Shown: piece after piece, positions 1 through 6,342 of the stretch
How the letters are laid out: every line of letters starts with the position of its first letter
Numbering within the stretch: the first letter of the stretch is position 1
DNA from: Maribacter sp.
Lineage (GTDB): Bacteria; Bacteroidota; Bacteroidia; Flavobacteriales; Flavobacteriaceae
NCBI GenBank assembly: GCA_013001935.1
Contig: JABDKZ010000266.1
Span: 1-7,759 of the forward strand
Length of the DNA stretch: 7,759 nucleotides
Direction: 5' to 3'
The notes under the pieces: model-generated
The model's database searches: none
What the model saw: the letters and a program-made list of their open reading frames with translations, nothing else
Told to the model about the DNA's origin: nothing
Made by a program: the position numbers and the translations under genes

Positions 1-81
1 GCAAGTAACTGTCAATTTGAGTGCGAACTTGTAAGTGAGGGGAATCATTACGACTATTTAGCCAGATTAACCTATAAATAA
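1..81 (+). CDS. 3' end of an unidentified protein (cut by the left edge)
   Basis: Frame 1 is open from the first base to a TAA at 79-81 and gives 26 residues that read like a real protein end: two cysteines spaced C-x3-C (NCQFEC) and the terminus DYLARLTYK. The other two plus-strand frames stop within about 33 bases. I do not recognise the family. The next gene starts 52 bases downstream on the same strand, so the two could be co-transcribed. An open frame this short can occur by chance in AT-rich DNA, so confidence is moderate; the sequence to the left of the window would settle it. Confidence 0.5.
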   Translation, partial: ASNCQFECELVSEGNHYDYLARLTYK

Positions 82-133
82 TACTAGTAGGCACGTTTTT
101 TGCGTTATCATTTTACATTTTAAGAAAAAGACT

Positions 134-934
134 ATGAAAATTCGATTTTTGGTAATCCTAATCATGTTTTTGGGCTTGGTAGTAAACTGTTCAAAAGATT
201 CGGATACAGAAGGGACAGATCCTGTAAATATTGACAAAAGCGCAAATTTAAAAACCACCGGGGATTCTGCCAATGAGATTCTCTCAAACGATACCTTCGA
301 TAAATTAAAAATAGAAATTGCTTATGTAAATGGATTCAGGCCAACTTCTGCCTCGATGACCGACTTTGTTTCTTTTCTAAATGAGCATTCCTTTAAACAG
401 GAAATTGAAGTGGTATATAAAGTACTGCCTTCCCCGAACGAGGAAAAACTCACATTGGATGAAATATTTGATTTAGAGAAAGAAAATAGAACAGTATATA
501 ATGACGGAACCACTTTGGCCATTTATATTTATTTTGCCGATGCACCATCCCAAGATGATAAGGAAGATGAAGACTTGGTAACGCTGGGGGCGGTATATTT
601 AAACACATCAATGGTTATTTATGAGAGTACCATTCGTAACTTGGCCAGTAAAAGTAGCCTGGTTACGGTAAGTGAAATAGAGACTGCAACTTTGAACCAT
701 GAATTTGGGCATTTACTGGGTCTTGTAGACTTAGGATCGGCACCGGTAAATGAGCACGAAGATGCTACTGCCGAAAACCATTGCAATGTTGATGGTTGTC
801 TAATGAGAGCTGAATTACAGTTTGGAGGAGGAATGAAAAGAATGCTTGAAAATAGGGCTTCTAAAGGAATCGCCGCTGCGCCAGGTCTTGGTGCGGAGTG
901 TGTTTTGGACCTTCAAGCGAACGGTGGCCAATAA
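134..934 (+). CDS. Lipoprotein zinc metalloprotease, metzincin/archaemetzincin-like
   Basis: 266 residues. The N-terminus is a lipoprotein signal (charged start, hydrophobic stretch 5-17, LVVNC) with the lipidated cysteine at residue 19, followed by SKDSD, an acidic/lysine stretch like the surface-export signals of Bacteroidota lipoproteins. It should sit in the outer membrane, possibly facing outward. The catalytic site is HEFGHLLGLVD at 189-199, matching HExxHxxGxxH/D with H189, H193 and base E190. Further on, HCNVDGCLM (216-224) matches the HCx4CxM of archaemetzincins, with M224 as a likely Met-turn. The third zinc ligand could be D199 or H216. The downstream CxxC of archaemetzincins is absent; the only later cysteine is C256. 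The start at 134 is chosen because the signal peptide begins there and an A-rich stretch (aagaaaaag) precedes it. It converges on queE. The substrate is unknown; zinc protease is well supported, the exact subfamily is not. Confidence 0.85.
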   Translation: MKIRFLVILIMFLGLVVNCSKDSDTEGTDPVNIDKSANLKTTGDSANEILSNDTFDKLKIEIAYVNGFRPTSASMTDFVSFLNEHSFKQEIEVVYKVLPSPNEEKLTLDEIFDLEKENRTVYNDGTTLAIYIYFADAPSQDDKEDEDLVTLGAVYLNTSMVIYESTIRNLASKSSLVTVSEIETATLNHEFGHLLGLVDLGSAPVNEHEDATAENHCNVDGCLMRAELQFGGGMKRMLENRASKGIAAAPGLGAECVLDLQANGGQ

Positions 935-962
935 AAAAAGTATCGTTTTCAATAAGCTGTTC

Positions 963-984
963 CAGACGTCTGACCATTGACCAT
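963..984. repeat. Short palindrome beside a perfect 7-base tandem repeat
   Basis: In the gap between the convergent metalloprotease gene and queE, the 10-base palindrome CAGACGTCTG (963-972) runs into TGACCATTGACCAT (971-984), a perfect tandem duplication of TGACCAT. The palindrome could fold as a short stem but has essentially no loop and no following T-run on either strand, so it does not look like an intrinsic terminator. It may be a slippage product with no function. Confidence 0.5.
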
Positions 985-985
985 C

Positions 986-1618
986 CTAAGGTATATTCAA
1001 ATACTTATGGGTCTGCAGCGATACTTTCCATTTTGGATTTTGCATGACATAATCAACGATAAGCGGGATAACCTTTTCCCGCACGCTCCATTCCGGTTGC
1101 AGGTATAGAATGCAATCCCCACCCACCTTGTCTGCTTGTTCTTCTGCAAATATCAAATCATGCTTATTGTAAACAATAACCTTTAACTCATGGGCTTTTT
1201 CATAGATTTTACCTGAAGGCAACTTATTTTTTTTTGGTGAAAGGCAAATCCAATCCCAAATTCCGGAAAGCTCATAAGCACCGGAGGTTTCAATATGTGT
1301 CTTGACATTCTTGGCTTTCAAAGCCTGGGTCAAAGGCCCCATATCCCACATTAAAGGCTCGCCCCCTGTAATAACAATAGTGTCTGAATTATGGGCCGCT
1401 TTGATAACAATACTATCTATATGGGTTGGAGGATGCGTCTCGGCATTCCAACTTTCTTTTACATCACACCAATGGCAACCTACATCACAACCCCCTACAC
1501 GAATAAAGTATGCGGCCGTACCCTTATGGTAGCCCTCACCTTGAATCGTATAAAACTCCTCCATCAACGGAAGCATCAATCCTTTGTTCACCAATGCTAA
1601 TACATCCTCATTTACCAT
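986..1618 (-). CDS. queE: 7-carboxy-7-deazaguanine synthase (radical SAM)
   Basis: QueE converts 6-carboxy-5,6,7,8-tetrahydropterin to 7-carboxy-7-deazaguanine, the ring-contraction step toward preQ0 and the tRNA nucleoside queuosine; it is a cytosolic 4Fe-4S enzyme. The 210-residue protein shows the substrate-side TIQGEG (24-29), the QueE cluster motif C44-x3-C48-x2-C51, GGEP for SAM binding (85-88), ETSG (110-113) and the C-terminal LQTHKYLNIP typical of the family. Length is normal. The start at 1618 gives the N-terminal extension before MEEFYTIQGEG that I recall from flavobacterial homologues. It is divergent from the HerA-like ATPase gene with 74 bases between the chosen start codons. 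A TAnnTTTG box lies four bases before the ATG, leaving almost no leader. No queD, queC or queF lies beside it here, so the rest of the pathway must be elsewhere. Confidence 0.95.
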   Translation of the reverse strand: MVNEDVLALVNKGLMLPLMEEFYTIQGEGYHKGTAAYFIRVGGCDVGCHWCDVKESWNAETHPPTHIDSIVIKAAHNSDTIVITGGEPLMWDMGPLTQALKAKNVKTHIETSGAYELSGIWDWICLSPKKNKLPSGKIYEKAHELKVIVYNKHDLIFAEEQADKVGGDCILYLQPEWSVREKVIPLIVDYVMQNPKWKVSLQTHKYLNIP

Positions 1619-1622
1619 TTGG

Positions 1623-1630
1623 CAAAGATA
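1623..1630 (-). promoter_or_regulatory. Bacteroidota -7 promoter box of queE
   Basis: On the minus strand the sequence reads TATCTTTG-CCAA-ATG, a full match to the Bacteroidota -7 consensus TAnnTTTG. In this phylum transcription starts a few bases after the box, which puts it at or next to the queE start codon. A good -33 TTG at the usual 17-23 base spacing is missing; the nearest TTG on that strand (1658-1660) is 27 bases upstream of the box. The box match is seen directly; promoter activity is inferred. Confidence 0.6.
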
Positions 1631-1692
1631 GTACTAACTTATCGTTTTATTGTTGCCCAAAAATGCCCTATTTTTATGAAAAATTAGACTAC

Positions 1693-3201
1693 ATGAGTAC
1701 CAAAGACAAATTCTTTGCGCATATTGAAAAGGGATACACTACCAAAGGTGATTTTATTACGATGGGAGCAGCAATGCTTGATGGTGAAGCTGTAACCAAT
1801 GCCCTGGTAAAAGTTCCTTTAAAAACTTTGAACCGACATGGCCTAATTGCTGGAGCAACAGGTACAGGTAAGACCAAAACGCTTCAGGTCATTGCAGAGA
1901 ATTTATCGGACAAAGGTATTCCCGTATTATTGATGGACCTAAAAGGAGATCTCAGTGGTATTGCCCAACCCAGTCCAGGACATCCTAAAATTGATGAACG
2001 ACATGATAAAATAGGAATTAAGTTTGAGCCCAAAAGTTTTCCCGTTGAGATTCTTTCGCTTTCGGAGCAAGATGGTGTTAAATTAAGGGCTACCGTATCA
2101 GAATTTGGACCTGTTCTGCTATCTAGGATACTGGATTTGAGCGAAACACAAGAAGGAATTGTTGCCGTAGTCTTCAAATATTGTGATGATAATAAACTAC
2201 CGCTATTAGACCTCAAGGATTTTAAAAAAGTATTACAGTACGCCACAGGTACAGGGAAAAAAGAATTCACCAAGGAATATGGTCGCATATCTACAAGTTC
2301 AACCGGAACCATTTTGAGAAAGATCATTGAAATGGAACAACAAGGGGCAGAACTATTCTTTGGGGAGAAATCATTTGAAGTTGATGATTTGACCCGGATC
2401 GATAAAGACGGTAGAGGCTATATCAACATAATACGATTAACCGATATTCAAGACAGACCCAAGCTATTCTCGACCTTTATGTTGAGCCTATTGGCTGAGA
2501 TTTATTCTACATTCCCAGAGCAAGGAGATAGTGATAGACCTGAGTTGATTCTTTTTATTGATGAAGCCCATTTGATTTTCAAGGAAGCTTCAAGGGCCTT
2601 ATTAGATCAAATTGAAAGTATCGTTAAATTAATACGTTCTAAAGGCATTGGACTCTATTTTGTAACCCAGAACCCCACCGATGTCCCCAATGAAGTATTG
2701 GCACAATTGGGTCTTAAGGTACAACATGCCCTACGCGCTTTTACCGCCCGTGACAGAAAGGCCATTAAACTAACTGCTGAGAACTATCCAATTTCAGAAT
2801 ATTATGACACCAAAGAAGTATTGACCTCCTTGGGTATCGGTGAAGCATTGATTTCAGCATTGGATGAAAAAGGCAGACCTACCCCATTAGCTGCCACCCT
2901 CTTGCGTGCGCCAATGAGCCGTATGGATATCCTTACCGATAGTGAATTAAGATCCGTAATAAAAAATTCTAACTTGGTCGACAAGTACAATAAGTTAATA
3001 GATCGGGAAAGTGCCTACGAAATACTCAATGAAAAAATAGAAAAAGCCGAAAAAGAAGCTGAAAAAGAAAGAAATAAACCCACCAGTAAGAGAAGATCAT
3101 CAACCCGAAGAAGCACACGTCAAAATCCGGTAATCAAGGTATTGACGTCTGCGACTTTTATTCGCGGGGTTTTAGGTGTGTTAAAAAAAGTAATGCGATA
3201 A
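1693..3201 (+). CDS. HerA-like P-loop ATPase, DUF853/YjgR family
   Basis: 502 residues, close to the roughly 500 of E. coli YjgR. This family belongs to the HerA/FtsK superfamily of ring-forming, ATP-driven DNA-translocase-like proteins, but its own role is not established. Visible are an N-terminal segment ending in LNRHGLIAGATGTGKTK with the Walker A at 54-62, a Walker B LILFIDEAH at 285-293, a sensor-like VTQNPTD at 324-330, then a Lys/Glu-rich, probably helical stretch (447-462), a basic tail KRRSSTRRSTR (466-476) and a hydrophobic-basic end RGVLGVLKKVMR. The frame is open back to 1510, but that part lies antisense to queE and reads as low-quality protein. ATG 1693 gives the family start MSTKDKFF; an in-frame ATG at 1663 is possible. 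No nuclease (NurA, DUF4297) or Sir2 gene is adjacent, so it is not a recognised HerA defence pair. The stop is one base from the next gene, implying one transcript. Confidence 0.92.
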   Translation: MSTKDKFFAHIEKGYTTKGDFITMGAAMLDGEAVTNALVKVPLKTLNRHGLIAGATGTGKTKTLQVIAENLSDKGIPVLLMDLKGDLSGIAQPSPGHPKIDERHDKIGIKFEPKSFPVEILSLSEQDGVKLRATVSEFGPVLLSRILDLSETQEGIVAVVFKYCDDNKLPLLDLKDFKKVLQYATGTGKKEFTKEYGRISTSSTGTILRKIIEMEQQGAELFFGEKSFEVDDLTRIDKDGRGYINIIRLTDIQDRPKLFSTFMLSLLAEIYSTFPEQGDSDRPELILFIDEAHLIFKEASRALLDQIESIVKLIRSKGIGLYFVTQNPTDVPNEVLAQLGLKVQHALRAFTARDRKAIKLTAENYPISEYYDTKEVLTSLGIGEALISALDEKGRPTPLAATLLRAPMSRMDILTDSELRSVIKNSNLVDKYNKLIDRESAYEILNEKIEKAEKEAEKERNKPTSKRRSSTRRSTRQNPVIKVLTSATFIRGVLGVLKKVMR

Positions 3202-3202
3202 T

Positions 3203-3760
3203 ATGAAGAAGGTTTTTATTGTAAATGCCCTGTTGGCCATTGCATTAATGGTACAATGCAGTGAAGAAAAAGACACTACTTTTTTAATTTCAAATACCAA
3301 AGTTGGTAAACTTGATAAAATTAGCCTTGTTCGGGATTTAGAGGTTATTTATGATCAGGATTCCGTCGTAAAGGATACCATGAAATTGGCGATAGGTTTT
3401 GGTGCAAGAAATATAAATATTTTCGAAAAAGGAGGGAGCCATCTTTTAACATTGACACCAAATGCCGATAGTATTCCAAAAGTCCAGAATGTAAGAATCA
3501 ATGACCCTAGGTTCAAAACAGATAGAGGTATTGGACTCAACAGCACATTCAAGGACATCAAAGAAAAATATACCATCCAGAAAATCGTGACCTCAATAAA
3601 CAACATTGTGATTTTCGTCAAAGACAGCGATGTGTACTTTACAATAGACAAGAGCGAATTGCCCGCAAGTCTTAGATATGTCTCTAGCCCCAATATCGAT
3701 GCTGTTCAAGTTCCAGACAATGCTAAAATCAAATATTTGATGGTAGGCTGGGAACACTAG
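3203..3760 (+). CDS. Small lipoprotein of unknown function, coupled to the HerA-like ATPase gene
   Basis: 185 residues. MKKVFIVNALLAIALMVQC is a lipoprotein signal with C20 as the lipid site; glutamine before the cysteine is unusual for proteobacteria but tolerable in Bacteroidota. The mature start CSEEKD resembles the acidic export signal of flavobacterial surface lipoproteins. The rest looks like a small beta-rich domain. The segment GIGLNSTFKDIKEKY (about 110-124) is reminiscent of the 'GI..G.s..dv...Y' repeat of small periplasmic or outer-membrane lipoproteins, followed by alternating strands (NNIVIFVKDSDVYFTID) and PDNAKIKYLMVGWEH at the end. I do not recognise a named family. It starts one base after the ATPase stop (TAATATG), so translational coupling is likely. 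Pairing a cytosolic ATPase with an exported lipoprotein is odd, and the link may be purely transcriptional. Confidence 0.85.
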   Translation: MKKVFIVNALLAIALMVQCSEEKDTTFLISNTKVGKLDKISLVRDLEVIYDQDSVVKDTMKLAIGFGARNINIFEKGGSHLLTLTPNADSIPKVQNVRINDPRFKTDRGIGLNSTFKDIKEKYTIQKIVTSINNIVIFVKDSDVYFTIDKSELPASLRYVSSPNIDAVQVPDNAKIKYLMVGWEH

Positions 3761-3777
3761 TCGAAAGTTGCAGTGTA

Positions 3778-3806
3778 TTTGAAGTTAATTTCTTCCTAAT
3801 TATTTG
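3778..3806 (+). promoter_or_regulatory. Weak candidate promoter for the alpha/beta hydrolase gene
   Basis: TTTG at 3778-3781 is followed after 17 bases by ATTATTTG (3799-3806), a partial match to TAnnTTTG: the TTTG is present but the leading TA is not. The ATG follows 20 bases after the box. The spacing suits Bacteroidota promoters but the match is imperfect, and the gene could also be read from the upstream transcript across a 66-base gap. Confidence 0.25.
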
Positions 3807-3826
3807 TAAAAATCAATCAGTTTTCA

Positions 3827-4666
3827 ATGAAAAAGGTGATGAACAAATATCTTCCTTTAGCTTACGGTCACTACTTTAATGTATTGGCGACTTTTTCCTC
3901 GAAAATGGCAGCCAGAAAAGCTTTCGCTCTATTCTGTACACCGAGAAAAGGCAAGGTCAGACCTGAACAGCAAGAGTTTTTAGAACAAGCCAAGAGCCAT
4001 AGGTTAAAAGTCATGGGCCTAGAGTTACAAACGTACCGATGGCAAGGGAATAAGGAAACAATTTTGCTAATGCATGGATGGGAGAGCAATGCCTTTCGTT
4101 GGAGAAATTTAATTTCTTTTCTCAAAAAAGAAGACTACAATATTATTGCCTTTGATGCTCCCGCCCATGGGGATTCAACAGGTGATAAATTCAATGTGCC
4201 CCTATATACTGAATGTACCAAAGCCGTTATTGATAAATACAACCCAAAAATAGTAATAGGGCATTCTGTCGGAGGCATGAATTCATTGTATAATCAGGAA
4301 AAATATAGCAATAGCGAAATAGAAAAGATCGTGACTATAGGTTCACCCTCGCGCCTTAAAGACATCATAAACGATTATCAGAATATCGTTAGATTCAATG
4401 ATGGTGTCCTGAATGGTTTAGATGACCATTTTAAAAGCTTATTTGGCTTTGGCATAGAAGAATTCTCAACAGCTGAATTTAAGGGGCATTTATCAAAAAA
4501 AGGACTCGTTATTCATGATGAAGAGGATACTATTGCACCTTTTAGTGCTTCTGAAAGTGTACATAAAGCATGGGCAAACAGCGCTTTTTTCAAAACCAAA
4601 GGGCTTGGACACTCAATGCACCAGGACCAGGTTAGCCATCGTATTATGGACTTCATTAAATCATAG
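3827..4666 (+). CDS. Alpha/beta hydrolase
   Basis: 279 residues, with no clear signal peptide, so probably cytosolic. The order of motifs is that of a classic alpha/beta hydrolase: oxyanion-hole HGW at 83-85, FDAPAHGDS at 109-117, nucleophile elbow GHSVGG with S147, a predicted acid in HDEEDTIAP (D234 most likely, D231 as alternative) and catalytic H262 in GLGHSMH. The first 60 residues form a positively charged, helix-rich extension before the core. The substrate cannot be told from sequence; esterase or lipase-like carboxyl-ester hydrolysis is the default reading. It lies 66 bases after the lipoprotein gene and 32 bases before the VOC gene on the same strand, so it probably shares a transcript with the latter. 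Confidence 0.92.
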   Translation: MKKVMNKYLPLAYGHYFNVLATFSSKMAARKAFALFCTPRKGKVRPEQQEFLEQAKSHRLKVMGLELQTYRWQGNKETILLMHGWESNAFRWRNLISFLKKEDYNIIAFDAPAHGDSTGDKFNVPLYTECTKAVIDKYNPKIVIGHSVGGMNSLYNQEKYSNSEIEKIVTIGSPSRLKDIINDYQNIVRFNDGVLNGLDDHFKSLFGFGIEEFSTAEFKGHLSKKGLVIHDEEDTIAPFSASESVHKAWANSAFFKTKGLGHSMHQDQVSHRIMDFIKS

Positions 4667-4698
4667 AAATTAACTACATTTAATTAAACTTATCTATC

Positions 4699-5121
4699 AT
4701 GCAAAACGTATCTCCCTTCCATATTGCCATACCTGTTCACAATTTGGCCGAATGCCGTAAATTCTATGGTGAAATTCTAAATTGCGAGGAAGGTCGAAGC
4801 AGCGACCAATGGGTAGATTTTAATCTTTTCGGACATCAATTGGTTATACATTACAAGCCTAAATCCAAAGAAGATTTACATACCAATCCAGTGGATGGGA
4901 AGAATGTACCCGTACCCCATTATGGTGTTGTATTGCCTTGGGAAACTTTTCAGACTTTTTCGGCAACATTGAAATCCAAAGGGGTTGAATTCATTATTGA
5001 ACCTTATATCAGATTTGAAGGATTAGTTGGTGAACAAGCCACTATGTTTTTTTTAGACCCTGCCGGAAACGCACTGGAGTTTAAAGCTTTCAAAGATATG
5101 GGGCAATTATTCGCCAAGTAA
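4699..5121 (+). CDS. VOC-superfamily protein (glyoxalase/extradiol dioxygenase fold, COG3565-type)
   Basis: 140 residues, the normal size of a two-module VOC protein made of paired beta-alpha-beta-beta-beta units. Module one starts [12 protein letters not shown] with H8 as likely metal ligand and ends near FGHQLVIHY (H51 or H46). Module two begins VPHYGVVL with H74 and ends [12 protein letters not shown] with E127. These positions fit the usual mononuclear metal site of the superfamily. The pattern [43 protein letters not shown] matches what I recall of a predicted-dioxygenase group that is widespread but not characterised. The reaction is unknown: dioxygenase, lyase or isomerase are all possible. 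It follows the alpha/beta hydrolase gene by 32 bases and converges with the small membrane protein gene. Confidence 0.9.
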   Translation: MQNVSPFHIAIPVHNLAECRKFYGEILNCEEGRSSDQWVDFNLFGHQLVIHYKPKSKEDLHTNPVDGKNVPVPHYGVVLPWETFQTFSATLKSKGVEFIIEPYIRFEGLVGEQATMFFLDPAGNALEFKAFKDMGQLFAK

Positions 5122-5186
5122 CTATCGAGACCAAAACGAGGGGATACTCATTTTTCTTACGACTCTACGAGCATACTTTTTTCTAC
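5122..5186. other. Convergent intergenic gap, no convincing terminator
   Basis: 65 bases separate two convergent genes. It holds two T-runs on the plus strand (around 5151-5155 and 5176-5182), each behind a stem of only three base pairs (GAG/CTC, and CTC-TAC-GAG). A bidirectional transcription stop would be expected here, but the sequence gives no strong hairpin. Confidence 0.3.
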
Positions 5187-5369
5187 TCATTCCCGCTGTT
5201 TCCATTTCTCCCTAATCCAAATAAATACACCATATAAGGCTCCAAAGACTAGGCCTTCCAAAACTTCGCGCATTATTATTTCGTTCGAATATTCTTTCTC
5301 CAATATCAAGGAAATTATAACATACAGAAGTATTGCCGCGCATACTTGAATTATAAGTCTTTTCTTCAT
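5187..5369 (-). CDS. Small two-helix membrane protein of unknown function
   Basis: 60 residues starting MKKRLIIQVC. Two hydrophobic segments (about 5-23 and 36-52) are separated by a charged loop LEKEYSNEIIMREV and flanked by basic ends (KKR and REKWKQRE), which by the positive-inside rule predicts a hairpin in the inner membrane with both ends in the cytosol. The frame stays open upstream to 5471, but that part lies inside the esterase gene in another frame and is not membrane-like, so ATG 5369 is preferred. This ATG is one base after the esterase stop (TAATATG), so the protein is probably translated by reinitiation from the esterase message. I recognise no named family; it resembles small uncharacterised flavobacterial membrane proteins. 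Confidence 0.75.
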   Translation of the reverse strand: MKKRLIIQVCAAILLYVIISLILEKEYSNEIIMREVLEGLVFGALYGVFIWIREKWKQRE

Positions 5370-5370
5370 A

Positions 5371-6249
5371 TTAATATTGATGAAATGCCTGAGAAACAAA
5401 CTCCAAAACCTTTGGTAAGGATTCACGCCAATACGTCCAAGAATGCCTTCCCTCCCTAACGCGGTATTCATGTGGAATTTCTTTCTTTTTCATGGCTATA
5501 TGTACCAAACTATTGCCCTCATATAGAAAATCATCATCACCACAATCTATATACCATCGAACAGATTTAATATCCTCAACTGCTACACTCTGGATTAGAC
5601 TAAGGGCATTATGTCGCTCAAAATAATGCTTTACCTCTTCTTCAGAATACGCTTGGTTGCCCTTACTTATTTCTGCCTTAAAATCTTCAATGCTCAATGG
5701 TCCTATGTAAGCGCTTAAAGGACAAGCTGATGAAAACAGCTCAGGATGATGCAAGGCATACATAAAAGAGCCTCCACCTCCCATTGAAAGCCCTGCAATG
5801 GCCCTATATCGCTTTTCACCCTTTATGCGATACTTTTGTTCTACATACGGCAACAATTCCTTAAAAAAGAAGTCTTCATATTTCCAATCCCCTTTGTTAA
5901 AATAGCCGCGCTGACCTGTATTAGCATCTGGCATTACAACAATCATTGGTGTTGCGGTACCATCTTTAATAGCATTATCAGCAATTCTCATAACCTCACC
6001 AAATTGAACCCAACCCGTTTGGTCATCACCCGAACCATGAAGCAAGTACAAGACAGGATAGCTGCGCTCCGAGCTTTCGTAATCAGGAGGTAGATATATT
6101 GCATACTTTCTTTCGCTTTTCAAGATTTTACTGGTCATGGTCAGATTATCATAAACCTTGCCCATTTGAGCTTGTCCTGACCAGAAGAAACCTAGGGCGA
6201 AGCAGAGTGAAATGAGAAATTTATTCATGCTAAAAAAGGATTGTTTCAT
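5371..6249 (-). CDS. Secreted esterase, CE1-like alpha/beta hydrolase
   Basis: 292 residues. A signal peptide (MNKFLISLCFALGFFWSGQAQ, residues 8-28) ends in a plausible SPase I site, so the enzyme is periplasmic or further exported. The core is that of the putative-esterase family (feruloyl and acetyl xylan esterases, S-formylglutathione hydrolase and enterochelin esterase relatives): YAIYLPPDY at 49-57, LLHGSGDDQTGW at 69-80, nucleophile elbow GLSMGG with S155, acid in DCGDDDFLYEGN (D239 or D240) and H269 in GRHSWTYW. Length suits a single-domain enzyme. A polysaccharide-linked ester is a reasonable substrate, but no glycosidase or SusC/D gene is present to support it. The start could be ATG 6249 or ATG 6228; the latter gives a more standard signal peptide. 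The small membrane protein gene follows by one base. Confidence 0.92.
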   Translation of the reverse strand: MKQSFFSMNKFLISLCFALGFFWSGQAQMGKVYDNLTMTSKILKSERKYAIYLPPDYESSERSYPVLYLLHGSGDDQTGWVQFGEVMRIADNAIKDGTATPMIVVMPDANTGQRGYFNKGDWKYEDFFFKELLPYVEQKYRIKGEKRYRAIAGLSMGGGGSFMYALHHPELFSSACPLSAYIGPLSIEDFKAEISKGNQAYSEEEVKHYFERHNALSLIQSVAVEDIKSVRWYIDCGDDDFLYEGNSLVHIAMKKKEIPHEYRVREGRHSWTYWRESLPKVLEFVSQAFHQY

Positions 6250-6251
6250 TC

Positions 6252-6259
6252 TAAAAATA
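6252..6259 (-). promoter_or_regulatory. Possible variant -7 box before the secreted esterase
   Basis: The minus strand reads TATTTTTA, matching TAnnTTTG except the last base, two bases before ATG 6249. If used, transcription would start at about that ATG and the in-frame ATG at 6228 would be the real start with a leader near 20 bases. No -33 TTG is evident and such AT-rich strings are common, so support is weak. Confidence 0.2.
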
Positions 6260-6342
6260 CGTAGATTTAAGTTACTAAAATGCGATTGATCTGTCGTAGA
6301 ATTAATAGCTAAGTTTTAAAAATGGCATAAGTTAAATCCAGC

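Noticed and set aside
82..101. TACTAGTA palindrome followed by a T-run as a terminator for the left-edge gene
   Set aside because: The 8-base palindrome has no loop, is AT-rich and is separated from the T-run by GGCACG, so it is not a convincing intrinsic terminator.
1302..1600. Plus-strand open frames opposite queE
   Set aside because: They are antisense shadows of queE with low-quality protein composition and no family resemblance.
1669..1676. TATTTTTA as a promoter for the HerA-like ATPase gene
   Set aside because: It lacks the final G of TAnnTTTG and a properly spaced TTG; similar strings (for example TACATTTA at 4675-4682) occur by chance in AT-rich DNA. A promoter is expected here but cannot be placed.
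1510..1692. N-terminal extension of the HerA-like ATPase frame back to 1510
   Set aside because: It lies mostly antisense to the well-supported queE gene, is rich in proline, serine and histidine without family resemblance, and the family start MSTKDKFF is at 1693.
1619..1692. preQ1 riboswitch upstream of queE
   Set aside because: The only good promoter box is four bases from the start codon, and no pseudoknot-like pattern is visible in the short intergenic region.
1693..3201. HerA-based antiphage defence pair (NurA-HerA, Sir2-HerA or DUF4297-HerA)
   Set aside because: The protein is of the YjgR/DUF853 type, and the neighbours are queE and a lipoprotein, with no nuclease or Sir2 gene.
5370..5471. 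Longer version of the small membrane protein starting at 5471
   Set aside because: The added part overlaps the esterase coding sequence in another frame, and ATG 5369 fits the membrane-protein start and the one-base junction.
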